DNA of 29,011 bases from Pseudozyma flocculosa PF-1 (Eukaryota > Basidiomycota > Ustilaginomycetes > Ustilaginales > Ustilaginaceae): NCBI RefSeq assembly GCF_000417875.1, contig NW_006920883.1:334387-363397 (forward strand), read 5' to 3'. Shown here piece after piece: positions 19,395-28,263 of this stretch (position 1 is its first letter; every line of letters starts with the position of its first letter). The notes beneath the pieces are model-generated. The model did no database searches. It saw only the letters and a list, made by a program, of their open reading frames with translations, and was not told where the DNA came from. A program made the translations under genes and the position numbers.

Positions 19395-19498
19395 TGCCCC
19401 GTACTAGGCTCGAACTAGTGACCTTCTGTTTGATACTCAGCTCATGCTGAGGCACTGCGTATTAGACAGATGCGATAATCCAACTACGCTAACGAGGC
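19395..19498 (-). tRNA. trnI(aau): tRNA-Ile (anticodon AAU) with a 29-nt intron
   Basis: Read on the - strand, the acceptor stem GCCTCGT (19498-19492) pairs with ACGGGGC, with one G-U pair, followed by discriminator A (19395). The A box is TAGCGTAGTTGG (19491-19480) and the B box AGTTCGAGCCT (19416-19406). The anticodon stem TCTGT/ACAGA is perfect. The loop reads C-T-AAT-A, placing anticodon AAT at 19463-19461, which reads AUU (and AUC after A34 modification to inosine). The intron (19459-19431) lies one base 3' of the anticodon, the canonical position for nuclear tRNA introns. The T stem ACTAG/CTAGT is perfect. Mature length is 75 nt before CCA addition. The D stem has three good pairs and a weak fourth position. 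T runs for termination follow directly. Confidence 0.92.
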
Positions 19499-19959
19499 TT
19501 GTGATGTGCGAGGTTGCCAGATGTTGCAATATAATCTTAGTGTGAATTTTCTGCTTCTTGAGCCAGCCTCTGGATGCGGAAAGAGGGGACAAGGCGGCCG
19601 GCTGGCCCTCCAAGCCCTGGCAGGCAGCCGCGAAAAAATTCCTGAGCGTCGGTGGTCGATCAGCAGCAGGCAGCAGCGGGCGGCGGCGGGTCGGTCTGGT
19701 GAGCGGGCGAGCGGGTCAGCTCCACCTCGCAACGCCTAGCCTGTCTGCAGAGAGGAGGCAGGCGGTTGCGGCGGGGGCGAGGGCGAGGGCGAGGGCGAGG
19801 GCGAGGGTAAGGGCGAGGTCGAGCGAGCGAGCGAGCGAGGGATGGATGTGGACGAAGAAGCGACATCGTCGTAGCCTGCGCTCCACGACCATCCCTTTTC
19901 CGCACACATCCCGACTACCACCACCGTCGCTTAGCCCCCCCCATTCTGCCCATAGCATC
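19499..19959. promoter_or_regulatory. Upstream region of the PA2G4-like gene and tRNA 5' flank
   Basis: This 461-bp spacer lies between the tRNA 5' end (-) and the PA2G4-like start codon (+). The tRNA-proximal end is unusually A/T-rich for this window (19511-19558). It then turns G-rich, with a GGGCGA array (19773-19818) and a GAGC tetranucleotide run (19820-19838), followed by a pyrimidine-rich leader just before the ATG. The promoter and 5' leader role is inferred from position. Confidence 0.45.
19773..19818 (+). repeat. GGGCGA hexanucleotide array with G-quadruplex potential
   Basis: Seven runs of three or more G (starting at 19773, 19781, 19787, 19793, 19799, 19805 and 19811) are each separated by exactly three bases. 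This meets the simple G3-loop3 pattern for intramolecular G-quadruplexes on the coding strand, about 145-185 bases upstream of the PA2G4-like ATG. A GAGC run follows. Confidence 0.85.
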
Positions 19960-21434
19960 ATGTCTGCACCGGCTGCCGCTGCCACCGCCCCCGCCGAGGG
20001 CGCCGAGACCAAGGTCGAGAACTTTGCCGATGTCACATTGACAAAGGTGAGTGAGGGTCTGCCGCTCGTGGCCCCTCCTTGCGTTCCTGGGCCTAGCCTC
20101 TTGATTTGGCCCCGCGATTTGGGCGCAGTCCTGCTAATACCTCGATCGCTTTGCGCTGCCCCGCTCTGCCCTGTCGTGCCCCGGCGCAGTACAAGCTGGC
20201 CGGCGAGGTCAGCGCCAAGGCCATCAAGACGGTCATTGCCGCCATCAAGGAGGGCGCCACCGTCATTGACCTGTGCCAGCTCGGCGACAAGGCCGTCGAA
20301 GAGGGCACCGCCGCCGTCTACAAGGACAAGAAGGTGCTCAAGGGCCTCGCCTTCCCCACCACCGTCTCGATCAACAAGTGAGTGTGCCCTTCGTTTGGTC
20401 GCTCCCCTCTCGCCCCTCGCGGTGTCGGTCGGCAGGCAGGCGGAGCGACGACCGGCCGGACCGACTCCTGACTGACTCTTGCCCTCTCGCCCCCCGTCGC
20501 GCCTTGCGACCCCACCGACAGCATCGTGTGCAACTACGCGCCGCTGGCCACCGACGAGGCCGCCTCGCAGGCGCTCAAGGCCGGCGACGTCGTCAAGATC
20601 CAGCTGGGCGCGCACATCGACGGCCTGGCCACCGTCAACGCCGAGACGGTCGTCGTGGGCGCCACGGTCGACAAGCCCGTCACGGGCCGGACGGCCGACG
20701 CCATCAAGGCGGCGCACGTCGCCGCCGACGTCGCCATCCGGCTCATGAAGCCCGGCGCGCTCAACCACGACATCTCCAAGCAGGTCGAGGCCGCCATTGC
20801 CGAGTTTGGCGTCAAGGCCATCGAGGGGATGCAGACCAACCAGTTCAACAAGAACGAGATCGACGGCAAGAAGAAGATTGTGCTCAACGCCGAGCCCTCG
20901 TCGCGCCCCGACGCCGCCAAGCTCGAGGAGGACGAGGTGTACGGGCTCGACATCAGCGTCACGACGGGGCCCGACGGCAAGACCAAGTCGGACGAGTCGC
21001 GCACCACCATCTACAAGAAGACCAACAGCACCTACATGCTCAAGATGGCCACGTCGCGCAAGGTGTTTAGCGAGATCCAGAAGAAGGCGGGCACCTTCCC
21101 CTTCAACGTGCGCTCCCTCGACGACCAGCGCCGCGCCCGCATGGGCGTAAAGGAGTGCGCCAACCACGGCCTCGTCGTCCCCTTCAACGTCCTCCACGAC
21201 GGCACGCCCGGCGCCGTCACGGCCCAGGTCTTCCTCACGGTCGCCGTCAACGCCAAGGGCGCCATCCGCCTCACCCCGGCCCCCACCTGGTACAGCGCCC
21301 AGGTCGTCAAGAGCGAAAAAGAGGTCCAGGACGACGCCATCAAGGCCATCCTCGCCACCTCGGTCCGGTCCACCAACAAGAAGAAGAACAAGTCGGCCAA
21401 GAAGGACGACGCCGCCGCCCCCGCGTCGGCCTAA
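19960..21434 (+). CDS. PA2G4: PA2G4/EBP1-like protein (proliferation-associated, methionine-aminopeptidase fold, Cdb4-like)
   Basis: Member of the peptidase M24 'pita-bread' fold group that includes human EBP1/PA2G4 and fission-yeast Cdb4. Relatives bind ribosomes and nucleic acids and act in ribosome biogenesis and growth control rather than cleaving methionine. Exons: 19960-20046, 20190-20377, 20522-21434 (395 aa, close to the 394 of human EBP1). Splicing rebuilds LTKYKLAGEVS and FPTTVSINNIVCNYAPL, both typical of the family. The methionine-aminopeptidase metal ligands are not kept: the first Asp position is Gln119 (KIQLGAHIDG) and the next is Asn131 (ATVN). The C-terminal half has NHGLVVPFNVL and a Lys-rich tail (KKKNKSAKK), as in EBP1. 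Intron 2 begins with GTGAGT, which places TGA directly in frame if retained. It is convergent with the P450 gene. Confidence 0.93.
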
Positions 21435-21770
21435 AGCAAAAGCTGAGCTGCGTCCTCGTCGGCGAGCAGCAGCAGCAGCACTAGCAGTAGCTGCCCCACT
21501 TGCCCCCCGTTGGATGCCTCCGCCGCCCCTGCTCTGAGGCGGGGCGGCGGGGGGAAATGACAAAAGGTGCGACCGGCAGCCGCGGTGAATTAAGACTGGC
21601 CGCAGGCACGAAGGCATCGATCGACAAAAGGACGGCGTGTGTATGACGGCGGTCGGCCGCATCGTAATCGGGCGGAGAGCGAGAGAGTGAGGGAGTGTAT
21701 GAGAGAGAGAGAGAGAGAGAGACTGGCGGACATCCTTGGAGAAACGACGAGAAAACGGCCTGCGCGCCGC
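21435..21770. other. Convergent intergenic spacer
   Basis: This 336-bp spacer lies between the PA2G4-like stop (+) and the P450 stop (-), and holds both 3' ends. It contains a short AGC run (21466-21480) and the (GA)11 microsatellite. I see no gene in it. Confidence 0.55.
21701..21722. repeat. (GA)11 microsatellite
   Basis: Eleven perfect GA dinucleotides lie about 50 bp beyond the P450 stop codon, so probably in its 3' untranslated region, where the transcript would carry CU repeats. Confidence 0.9.
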
Positions 21771-23979
21771 CTAGACCTTTGAGACGCGCAGGGGCAGGCC
21801 ACCCTGTGGCTTCATGGTGATGAGGGCCTCCATGACGGGCTGGTAGTCCTTTTCGATGGGCTCGAAACGGAAGTTGGCGACGAGTACGGCGACCATAGCC
21901 TTCATCTCGAGGTAGCTCATGGTCCTGCCGATGCAGCCGTGGGCGCCGGCGAGGAAGGTGAGCATACTGAACGTGCGGTCGTAGCCGGCGGGCAGGTCCG
22001 ACCACCGCTCCGGCCGGAACTCCATGGCATCGTCGCCCCACGTCTCGGGGAACGTGTTGATGGCGCGGCTAAAGATGGGCAGCAGCGTGCCCTTGGGCAC
22101 AAAGGTGCCGTCGATGACGTCGTCCTTGCTCGCGTACCGCAGCGTGCGCGGCACGGGCGGAGTGAGGCGCATCGTCTCGTTGACGACGGCGTCGAGGTAG
22201 GTCAGCGCCTTGATGGCGCTGTACGGCGGCCGCGGCTCGCTGTCGAGCAGCGCCTTGCACTCGGCACGCAGCTTGTCCTGCTTTTCCGGGTGCGTGGCGA
22301 GGTTCCACAGCGTCCACGACACGCCGCTCGTCGTCGTCTCGTGTCCGGCCCCGAGGAACGTGAGCTTTTCGGGCAGAGAGCGCAGCGGCGAGACGTATAA
22401 AAGCAGAGGAGGCATCAGTCTCGCAGTCCTCTGCCTCGCACGCCGTCGAGCGCACTCCGTCGACTCACCACCTGGATAATCATGTTGTCCTCGGCCTCCT
22501 TGAGGCTCCTGACCCTGCTCTCGTTTTCGCTCTGGTTGGTCTCCTCGATAATGTCGATGATGGCCTTGGAGCCCGGCTTGAGCGCGACGCGCTCGCCCGA
22601 GTTGAGCTGGAGGCGCAGGATCTCGCGCGAGACGCGCTTGATGCGGTGCATGCCGTTGAGCAGCAGGAAGAGGTCGCGCAGCTTGGAGCCCTTCTCCAGC
22701 TTGGCCAGCTGGCCGCTCCAGTCCGACCAGTCGGATGCCTTGTCCAGCAGCCAGCCCGTTCCGGGGATCTGCAGGAGCGGCATCAGCATGGCCTGGTTTT
22801 TGCCTGCCGGACCGAGGGAGCATGAGGCGAAGGGTGCGGGAATGAAAAGTCAGATCGCGGTCAGAGCCAATCTCGAGAGCGGGGCGTTCATGCTACCCAC
22901 CCGTCTGCAGCGCGCCGACCTGATGATAGGCGACATAGAGCTCGGCATCGGGGTTGCGGATCGAGTCGGTGTCGTAGCCTGGCGGAGACGAGGGGAGGGG
23001 GAGCGAGCATTAGGGGCGAAGCAAGGTATGAGCATGGCCGCGTTAAGCCAGCAGGTTCGCTCGGACCGCGCCGACAGTTTAGCCCCGTTCTGAGCTCCAG
23101 CTCTACTCACCGAAGGCCGTGAGGCTGATGATGTCGAGCAGAGCGCGAGCGGCCAGAGCATCGACGTCGATGATGGCCTCGTTGGCCTTCGCGCCGCCGC
23201 CCCCCGGTGCGGCGTCAATCTGACGTTGCATGACCTCGACCATCGGGTAGATCTTATCATAGTACACGGGGAACTCTGCGGGCGAGGACGCGCGAAAGCG
23301 GCGTTCACGTCAGCTCGAGAGAGCGGTGAGGGGCCTGCAGACAGGGTCGCGACTCACGGTCGATGAGGCTGGTGAGCGAGAATGCCTGGTTCATGGTCTT
23401 GCGCATCTTCTTGTGCGGCTCGCCCTCGATGGTGAGCAGGCCCCTGCCGGCGACCTGCGGTGCGTTGCGCGCAGTGCAACCACGCGAGCACGCGAAGACG
23501 AGGGAGGGCCACCCTGGTCAGAACAGGAATCGTCGGTTCATCGAGAGGCCACGGCATCGGCGGCACTAGCTCACCAGAGCGAGGAGCTTGGAAGTCTGGG
23601 GCGGCTTCGGGTACAGGTAGGGCTCCTCTACGAGGATCTTCCGGAGCGCCTTGGGCCGAAGGAAGGCGATGCCCGGCTTGCCGAAAAAGGCCTGGGTGCG
23701 GAACATGCCGTCCTTTGCGTACTGGCGCGACCAGCGGACCTCGGCCAGCGCGCCGGGCTCCTTGGCCATGAGGAGGAAGTTGCCGAGGAGCGGGTGCGCG
23801 GGCGGGCCGGGGATGTGGCGGAGCGGGTTGGGACGGAGGTAGCTGAGGTAGACGACGTAGGCGACCAGCAGGAAGACGAGCGAGGCGCCGGCGACGACGA
23901 CGTAGGCGGCCGCCTGGATCGGGTGCTGCAGCACATGCTCGGCTGCCCGTGAGGCGGCCTCGGCGACCTTGCTCGACAT
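21771..23979 (-). CDS. Cytochrome P450 monooxygenase (membrane-anchored, microsomal type)
   Basis: Heme-thiolate monooxygenase using O2 and electrons from an NADPH reductase, expected on the ER membrane. Exons on the - strand: 23979-23575, 23454-23358, 23275-23111, 22978-22901, 22803-22469, 22364-21771 (557 aa). All introns are 82-132 nt; four donors are GTGAGT/GTGAGC and one is GTGGGT. Residues about 22-48 form the membrane anchor, followed by the proline-rich hinge HIPGPPAHPLLGN. The I-helix oxygen-activation motif is GAGHETTT (365-372). The K-helix ExxR is Glu423-Arg426. The heme loop is FLAGAHGCIGR with ligand Cys504. The start at 23979 is the Met preceding the anchor. The last intron uses an AAG acceptor (22365), supported by the rebuilt QVLTFLGAGHE, a very common P450 sequence. 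Family number and substrate cannot be assigned from the sequence alone. No adjacent biosynthetic backbone gene is seen. Confidence 0.93.
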
Positions 23980-26589
23980 GGCTGCTGAGGGCGGGTCTTG
24001 TGGTGGGGAGTTGCCCGGGCTCGAGAGAAGGAGCTGGAGTGCGGCGGCGAGAGAGGGGGTCGGAGGTGCTGCCGATGTCCAGATGGTGGTGATCAAGGGA
24101 AGAGAGCAAAGGGGGCTGCGGTGCTCTGCTTCTTGAACGATCTATCCCGAGCCCAGTCTCGCTGGTGAGCGACGAGGAGCTGGCCGGCCGGGGTGCGTGC
24201 GTGCGTGCGTGGCCTCGCGACTCGACTCGAATGGATCGAGAGGATGCAGGGGTTGGATGCGATGGCTCTCTGCCACTTGATGTGCGGTAGGTCGAGGGAG
24301 GGCGGCCACACAAGGAACCGACGAGATGCTGCTCTGTGCGCGAGGGGATGGGCGAGAGAAAGGGGGGGGTCCGTGTTGAGCGCAGAGAGACGACAATGGG
24401 CGGCTCGGGAGGCGAGCCTATTTCGAGCTGGGCTGCGCTTTGTAGTCGATCTCGCTGTGTCCTGTTGTGCGGGCTTGAAGGCTGGCTCTGCGATGATGGA
24501 GGGGTCGCGAGGATGGAGGGAGGAGGACGTAGACCTGCTTCCATGGCAGGGCAAGCCGTACCTACGGACGGACGGCAGCCGCCTGCTGTCCGGAATGAGG
24601 GCGAAGAGGGCAGCGGGGTGCGGGATGGGAGATCGATGTGGAGCCCCATTGCCGGGCCGTGGGCAGCAAGGCGCTGCGGCCAAGAGGCAGGCCAGGTAGG
24701 TAGAGGGTGCCGCCGTGGCATCGGCTGTCGAACGTCGCTTTGCCTGACAGCTGCCAGCAGCTCGAGGCTGGATGGGTCCGCTTTGCACATGAACCGGCGT
24801 CTTGCTCGCAGGGATCGACGGAAGGCGGATCTCGGAGCAGCCTCAGCCTCAGGCTAGCCTCGACGAGCCCTTGGTCGCTCCTTCGCCTTGGCCGCATCGA
24901 GGCAGCGAGGCAGCGAGCAGGCAGGAGAGAAGGGGCAGGCGGTGCGGTCACCTACCTAGTCACGGCGCAAGCTCGAAGCAGGCCAGGCTTGCCAGGCCCA
25001 GTCTGGCGGCTTTCCTCAGCTGGCCGTCGGTCGCGTGAAAAAGCCAGCCAGCGCCATCCCCCCGACTTCCGAAAGCCGTGAGCTAGCCCCATTTGCCTGC
25101 CGCCACGGCGAGCTGAAAGCAAGAGACGCGTCGATACCTTGCTGGCTTGCTTCCCGCCCGGCCCCTCGTGGATCGTCGAGCGCACAACCACTCTGGCCGG
25201 CTGTCGGCGGTAGAGCAAGAACCGAACCGTGCCACAGGCTCCCTCGGAAGACTGCGATGCCATCAAACTGATTGCTGCTACCCCAACGTACTATACAAGA
25301 CAAGACAGGCTTAGAAGCGCTGGGTTCCAAGACCCCAGCTTTGACGGCCGGACAATGGAACGGGAGCGGCGAGCCAAGGAGAGGGGGTGGGCGTGAGGCG
25401 CGGACGAGGGCGAAGGAGAGGGCGCGAGCGATGGCGAGGGCGGGCGCAAATGGAAAACGGCAGGGGTAGGGGGGACCAAAGAGACTGCAGCCGACCCAAG
25501 GTGGAGAGAGAGGCAGTCAGACAGAGAGACCACGGGCATGCCCTTGGCCACCCGCTGGCTGACATTCATAGAAGGCAAGATCCCACTCCGTCGAGTCCAT
25601 CTTTCGGGCCTCGACGAGCATGGAAGATAGAGGGAGAGAGGGTCGAGGCCGATGAAAGTGCGATGCAACCGGGCAGGCAGTGGAAACGTCTAGATCCAAC
25701 ATGGCTCCGCAAACAAAGGTCCCGGCTCAGCGCTCAGGAGGGCAAAAAGCGGCCAGAGGCGAGTCAAGACCAGGCTCGTCGTGCCCCGCAGTGTTGCGAC
25801 GCATACAGCCACCAAGCACGCAGCGGCAGGCGCAACCTGCCGGTCGACGGCCATGGCGCCCAACCGCAGGCGACGGCGAGCTCGCGTGGCCGCAGGGCCA
25901 CCATCCTGCCCTCTGCCTCGTCGCGAGCTTGGTCGGAATCGTCCCTAGCGCGGAACCCTCACGTGCCTGGCGGTGACGGTCCTTTGCCCTCTGCTGCCGG
26001 TTGGTGATGATGCATCGGGGGCTCTCCCAGGGCCGGCCGTCGTCTTGGCGTAGATGTGCGAGCATGGAAGGTCATGGAAAGGACGAGGCCCACGGTGGGT
26101 GTGAGTGCTAGGATGGAAGGGGCTGCAAATGGGCTGCGGCGTGGGCGGCGGCCTGGGGCGGGGCGGGGCGGTTGAGGCAAGAGGCAGCTGCAGGGAGACC
26201 GCCTCCTGTATCTTGTCTTGTTGCTCTTCTTCGGGTTGTGTTGATGTGCTGGTGCCGAGAACGCTGTTCGCGAACATCTTGTCGCGGGCCATACAGGGCA
26301 GGCCAGGGAGGGGTCGAGACGGAAGGACAGGCGGAAAAGCGGAGAGGCCGACAGGCACGAAAGATCCGCGGCCGTGACTGCTTTGGCCCGTACGCCTGAT
26401 CCAGTGTCGGTTCCGCTATTGCTTGGAGAGTTGGTGCTGGGGTTCGGTAGAAAGAGGCCGCCGTGGTGTGCAGCCTACGTTGGTAATGAGACGGAAGTCG
26501 GGCTCGGCCACAGCTGCAGGAGGCCCTCGTCGACCGTGATCCGCGAGGAGGGCCAGGGCTCGGGCCGTGCAGGGTGCGCATCCATCCGC
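23980..26589. other. Long intergenic region without a recognisable gene
   Basis: About 2.6 kb lies upstream of the P450 and downstream of the endosulfine gene (both - strand). Reading frames of 60-230 residues exist on both strands, but none shows a known domain, the third-position G/C bias seen in the real genes, or plausible linked splice sites. Visible items: a GTGC/GCGTGC run (24195-24211), GGCAGGCCAGG words (24686-24696, 24981-25005, 26298-26308), a relatively A/T-rich patch (25262-25316), and a short perfect hairpin (25320-25338). It should include the P450 promoter and the endosulfine 3' end. A lineage-specific small gene or long non-coding RNA cannot be excluded. Confidence 0.45.
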
Positions 26590-27190
26590 TCAGTCCTCGA
26601 GCATGCTGTCGTCGTTGGCGTTGATGACGTGGTGCTCCCGGCCGAGGCTGCTGCTCTCCTTGCCGGGGCTGGAGCCGCCCCCGCTGATGGGGAAAGCGCT
26701 GACCTGGGGCCTGGAAGCGAGGCCGCCAGAGCCGGGTACGCTGACGGGGCTCGAGGCCGAGGCGCCGAGGTTGCCGGGCATCGAGCCAGCGGGCGACGAG
26801 GCGTTGGCGCCAGGAGAGGTGACCGTCGATGCGTGCGGGATCATCTCAGGGTTGGGGATCGCGGTGCCGACCGACTGCTGCGGCGCCTTGCCCGCCTTGG
26901 ACAGGGCATAGTCGCCAGAGTCGAAGTATTTCCGCTCCTGAGGACAGTGATGCGCGTCGAGGCGCAGGGAAACGGGGCGACGGTTGGTTAGCAGTATGTC
27001 GACAGTCGGTCGTCTGCGGCACGGTCGAACGTGGAGGTGGTAAGGAGCCTCGAGACGTCGCGCTACTCACCTTGAGCTTGTTGGAGAGGAGGTCCTTGCG
27101 GTTGGGCAGCTTCCCGTAGAGGCGGAAGAGCTTCTGCTCCTCTTCCGACAGCGAACTGATGTCGACCTTGTTCCTCTGGGCGGGCAACAT
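26590..27190 (-). CDS. IGO1: Endosulfine-family PP2A regulator (Igo1/ENSA/ARPP19-like)
   Basis: Small phosphoprotein of the endosulfine family. When phosphorylated by a Greatwall/Rim15-type kinase, relatives inhibit PP2A-B55 and so control mitotic entry or quiescence. Exons on the - strand: 27190-27071 and 26937-26590 (155 aa). The intron (26938-27070) has a GTGAGT donor and CAG acceptor and joins NRKDLLSNKLK to ERKYFDSGDYALSKAGK. The family core FDSGDY is intact, with the target serine at residue 47. The conserved stretch upstream, EEEQKLFRLYGKLPNRKDLL, is also typical. The rest (about 70-155) is a Ser/Pro/Gly-rich disordered tail, longer than in many fungal members. The start is the Met directly before the conserved region; no longer N-terminus is needed. 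Confidence 0.93.
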
Positions 27191-27767
27191 GCTGGGTTTG
27201 AGTGTCGAAGGAGGTGGACGGTCGAGGGACGTGGTGGAACGAGCGAGAGGCCGGCCGGGTCGGTAGCGAGCGCAATCAAAGAGCAGCGATGCGAGCACGA
27301 AAGCAGACGAGCGAGCTAGCGCGGGCGAGGCGGTCAAAGTCGACGGATCCGATCGAAGGTGGTTGCCGTGGATCGGGTGCGAGCAGGACGGGGACTCGGA
27401 TCCTTGGTAAGCGGCGGCTGTTGCTGCTACGAGGGCTGGCCAGTGGTAGCTGAAAGAATCTCGGCGGCGCTGCGGGCGTCGCTTGGTTGCTAGGCGTTGT
27501 GTAAATGTGGCGCCGGCGTCAGCAGAAAGCGGGCCGCGTTTGCGAAGTTGCTGGTGAAGCAGAGGCGACGGCCTGAATCGAACGAGGGTGGGGTGGTGGC
27601 AGCTAGCGAGCGGCGAGAGAGACTTGCGATCTTCTGGTGGTAGGTAGTGTGTCGACTGTGGTGGTGGCAGCGGCTGTGAGCAGAGAACGAGGCAGATAGG
27701 TAGCAAAAGGCGAATGGTGGATGTGGGTTGGGAAGCCGGTGAAGCGGAGGGCGAGAGGGAAGGTCAG

Positions 27768-27791
27768 CGACGACGACGACGACGACGACGA
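27768..27791. repeat. (CGA)8 trinucleotide repeat
   Basis: Eight perfect CGA triplets lie about 580 bp upstream of the endosulfine start codon. No reading frame across it looks genuine, so it is taken as non-coding. Confidence 0.88.
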
Positions 27792-27918
27792 GGGCAGGGA
27801 AGGCCAGGCTGGCCAAAAAAGTTGGGCGGCGGCGGGTGCGGCGGGGACCCGGGCGAGGCAAGGCAGGAAGCAGGCGGGCCTAGGGTCGATGAGCCTCTGG
27901 CGCCGCCGGATCGAGGCG

Positions 27919-28200
27919 AGCAACCCTAGCCTAGCCTGCCCTCCTAGCCCAGCCTGCCTGGGCCTCTGGGCCAAGGGCACGGACGGACAGGGCAGGTCAC
28001 CAGGCAGGCAGGCCTGCAGCAGGTCGGCCTGAGGCCAGCCCAGGCAGAAGGCAGAAGGCCCGAGCGCCTCGACCACAGCCAACCAACGTCACAGCCGCCT
28101 CACGCCTGGGGGCCACCAGCCTGCGCCCAGGCCAAGCAAGGCCAGGAGGCTGGCGCCACCTGACCCAGCCCGCCGTGCCAGCCTAGCCTAGCCTGCCCAT
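27919..28200. repeat. Dense field of GCCTGCC/GGCAGGC/CTAGCC words
   Basis: Within about 280 bp there are many interspersed copies of AGCCTGCC, CTAGCCTAGCC, AGGCAGGCAGGCC and GGCCAGG. The order is irregular, so this is a low-complexity word field rather than a tandem repeat. It is the richest example of the word family seen in the promoter-bearing spacers. Confidence 0.6.
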
Positions 28201-28229
28201 CCCCTCTCTAACTGCGGCTGGCGAGTTGC

Positions 28230-28231
<2 letters not shown>

Positions 28232-28261
<30 letters not shown>
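28232..28261. repeat. (CTG)10 trinucleotide repeat
   Basis: Ten perfect CTG triplets lie in apparently non-coding DNA. CTG/CAG runs can form hairpins and vary in length. Translation in any frame gives homopolymers inside frames with no other sign of being real. Confidence 0.9.

Positions 28262-28263
<2 letters not shown>

Noticed and set aside
19716..21662. A 648-codon - strand frame opposite the PA2G4-like gene.
   Set aside because: Shadow frame rich in Gly, Val, Asp and Arg with no domain; the + strand exons give an EBP1-length protein.
8768..23979. A possible secondary-metabolite cluster (FAD oxidase, ABC transporter, P450).
   Set aside because: There is no backbone synthase, and the housekeeping genes RRP4, a tRNA and a PA2G4-like gene lie between the transporter and the P450.
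25320..25338. A hairpin CTGGG-loop-CCCAG resembling a tRNA T arm.
   Set aside because: No acceptor, D or anticodon arms can be drawn around it, and the loop does not match a proper B box.
24193..26007. Several 100-230-codon frames on both strands in the long gap.
   Set aside because: They overlap each other in all frames, lack the codon bias of the real genes, and show no domain, signal peptide or linked splice sites.
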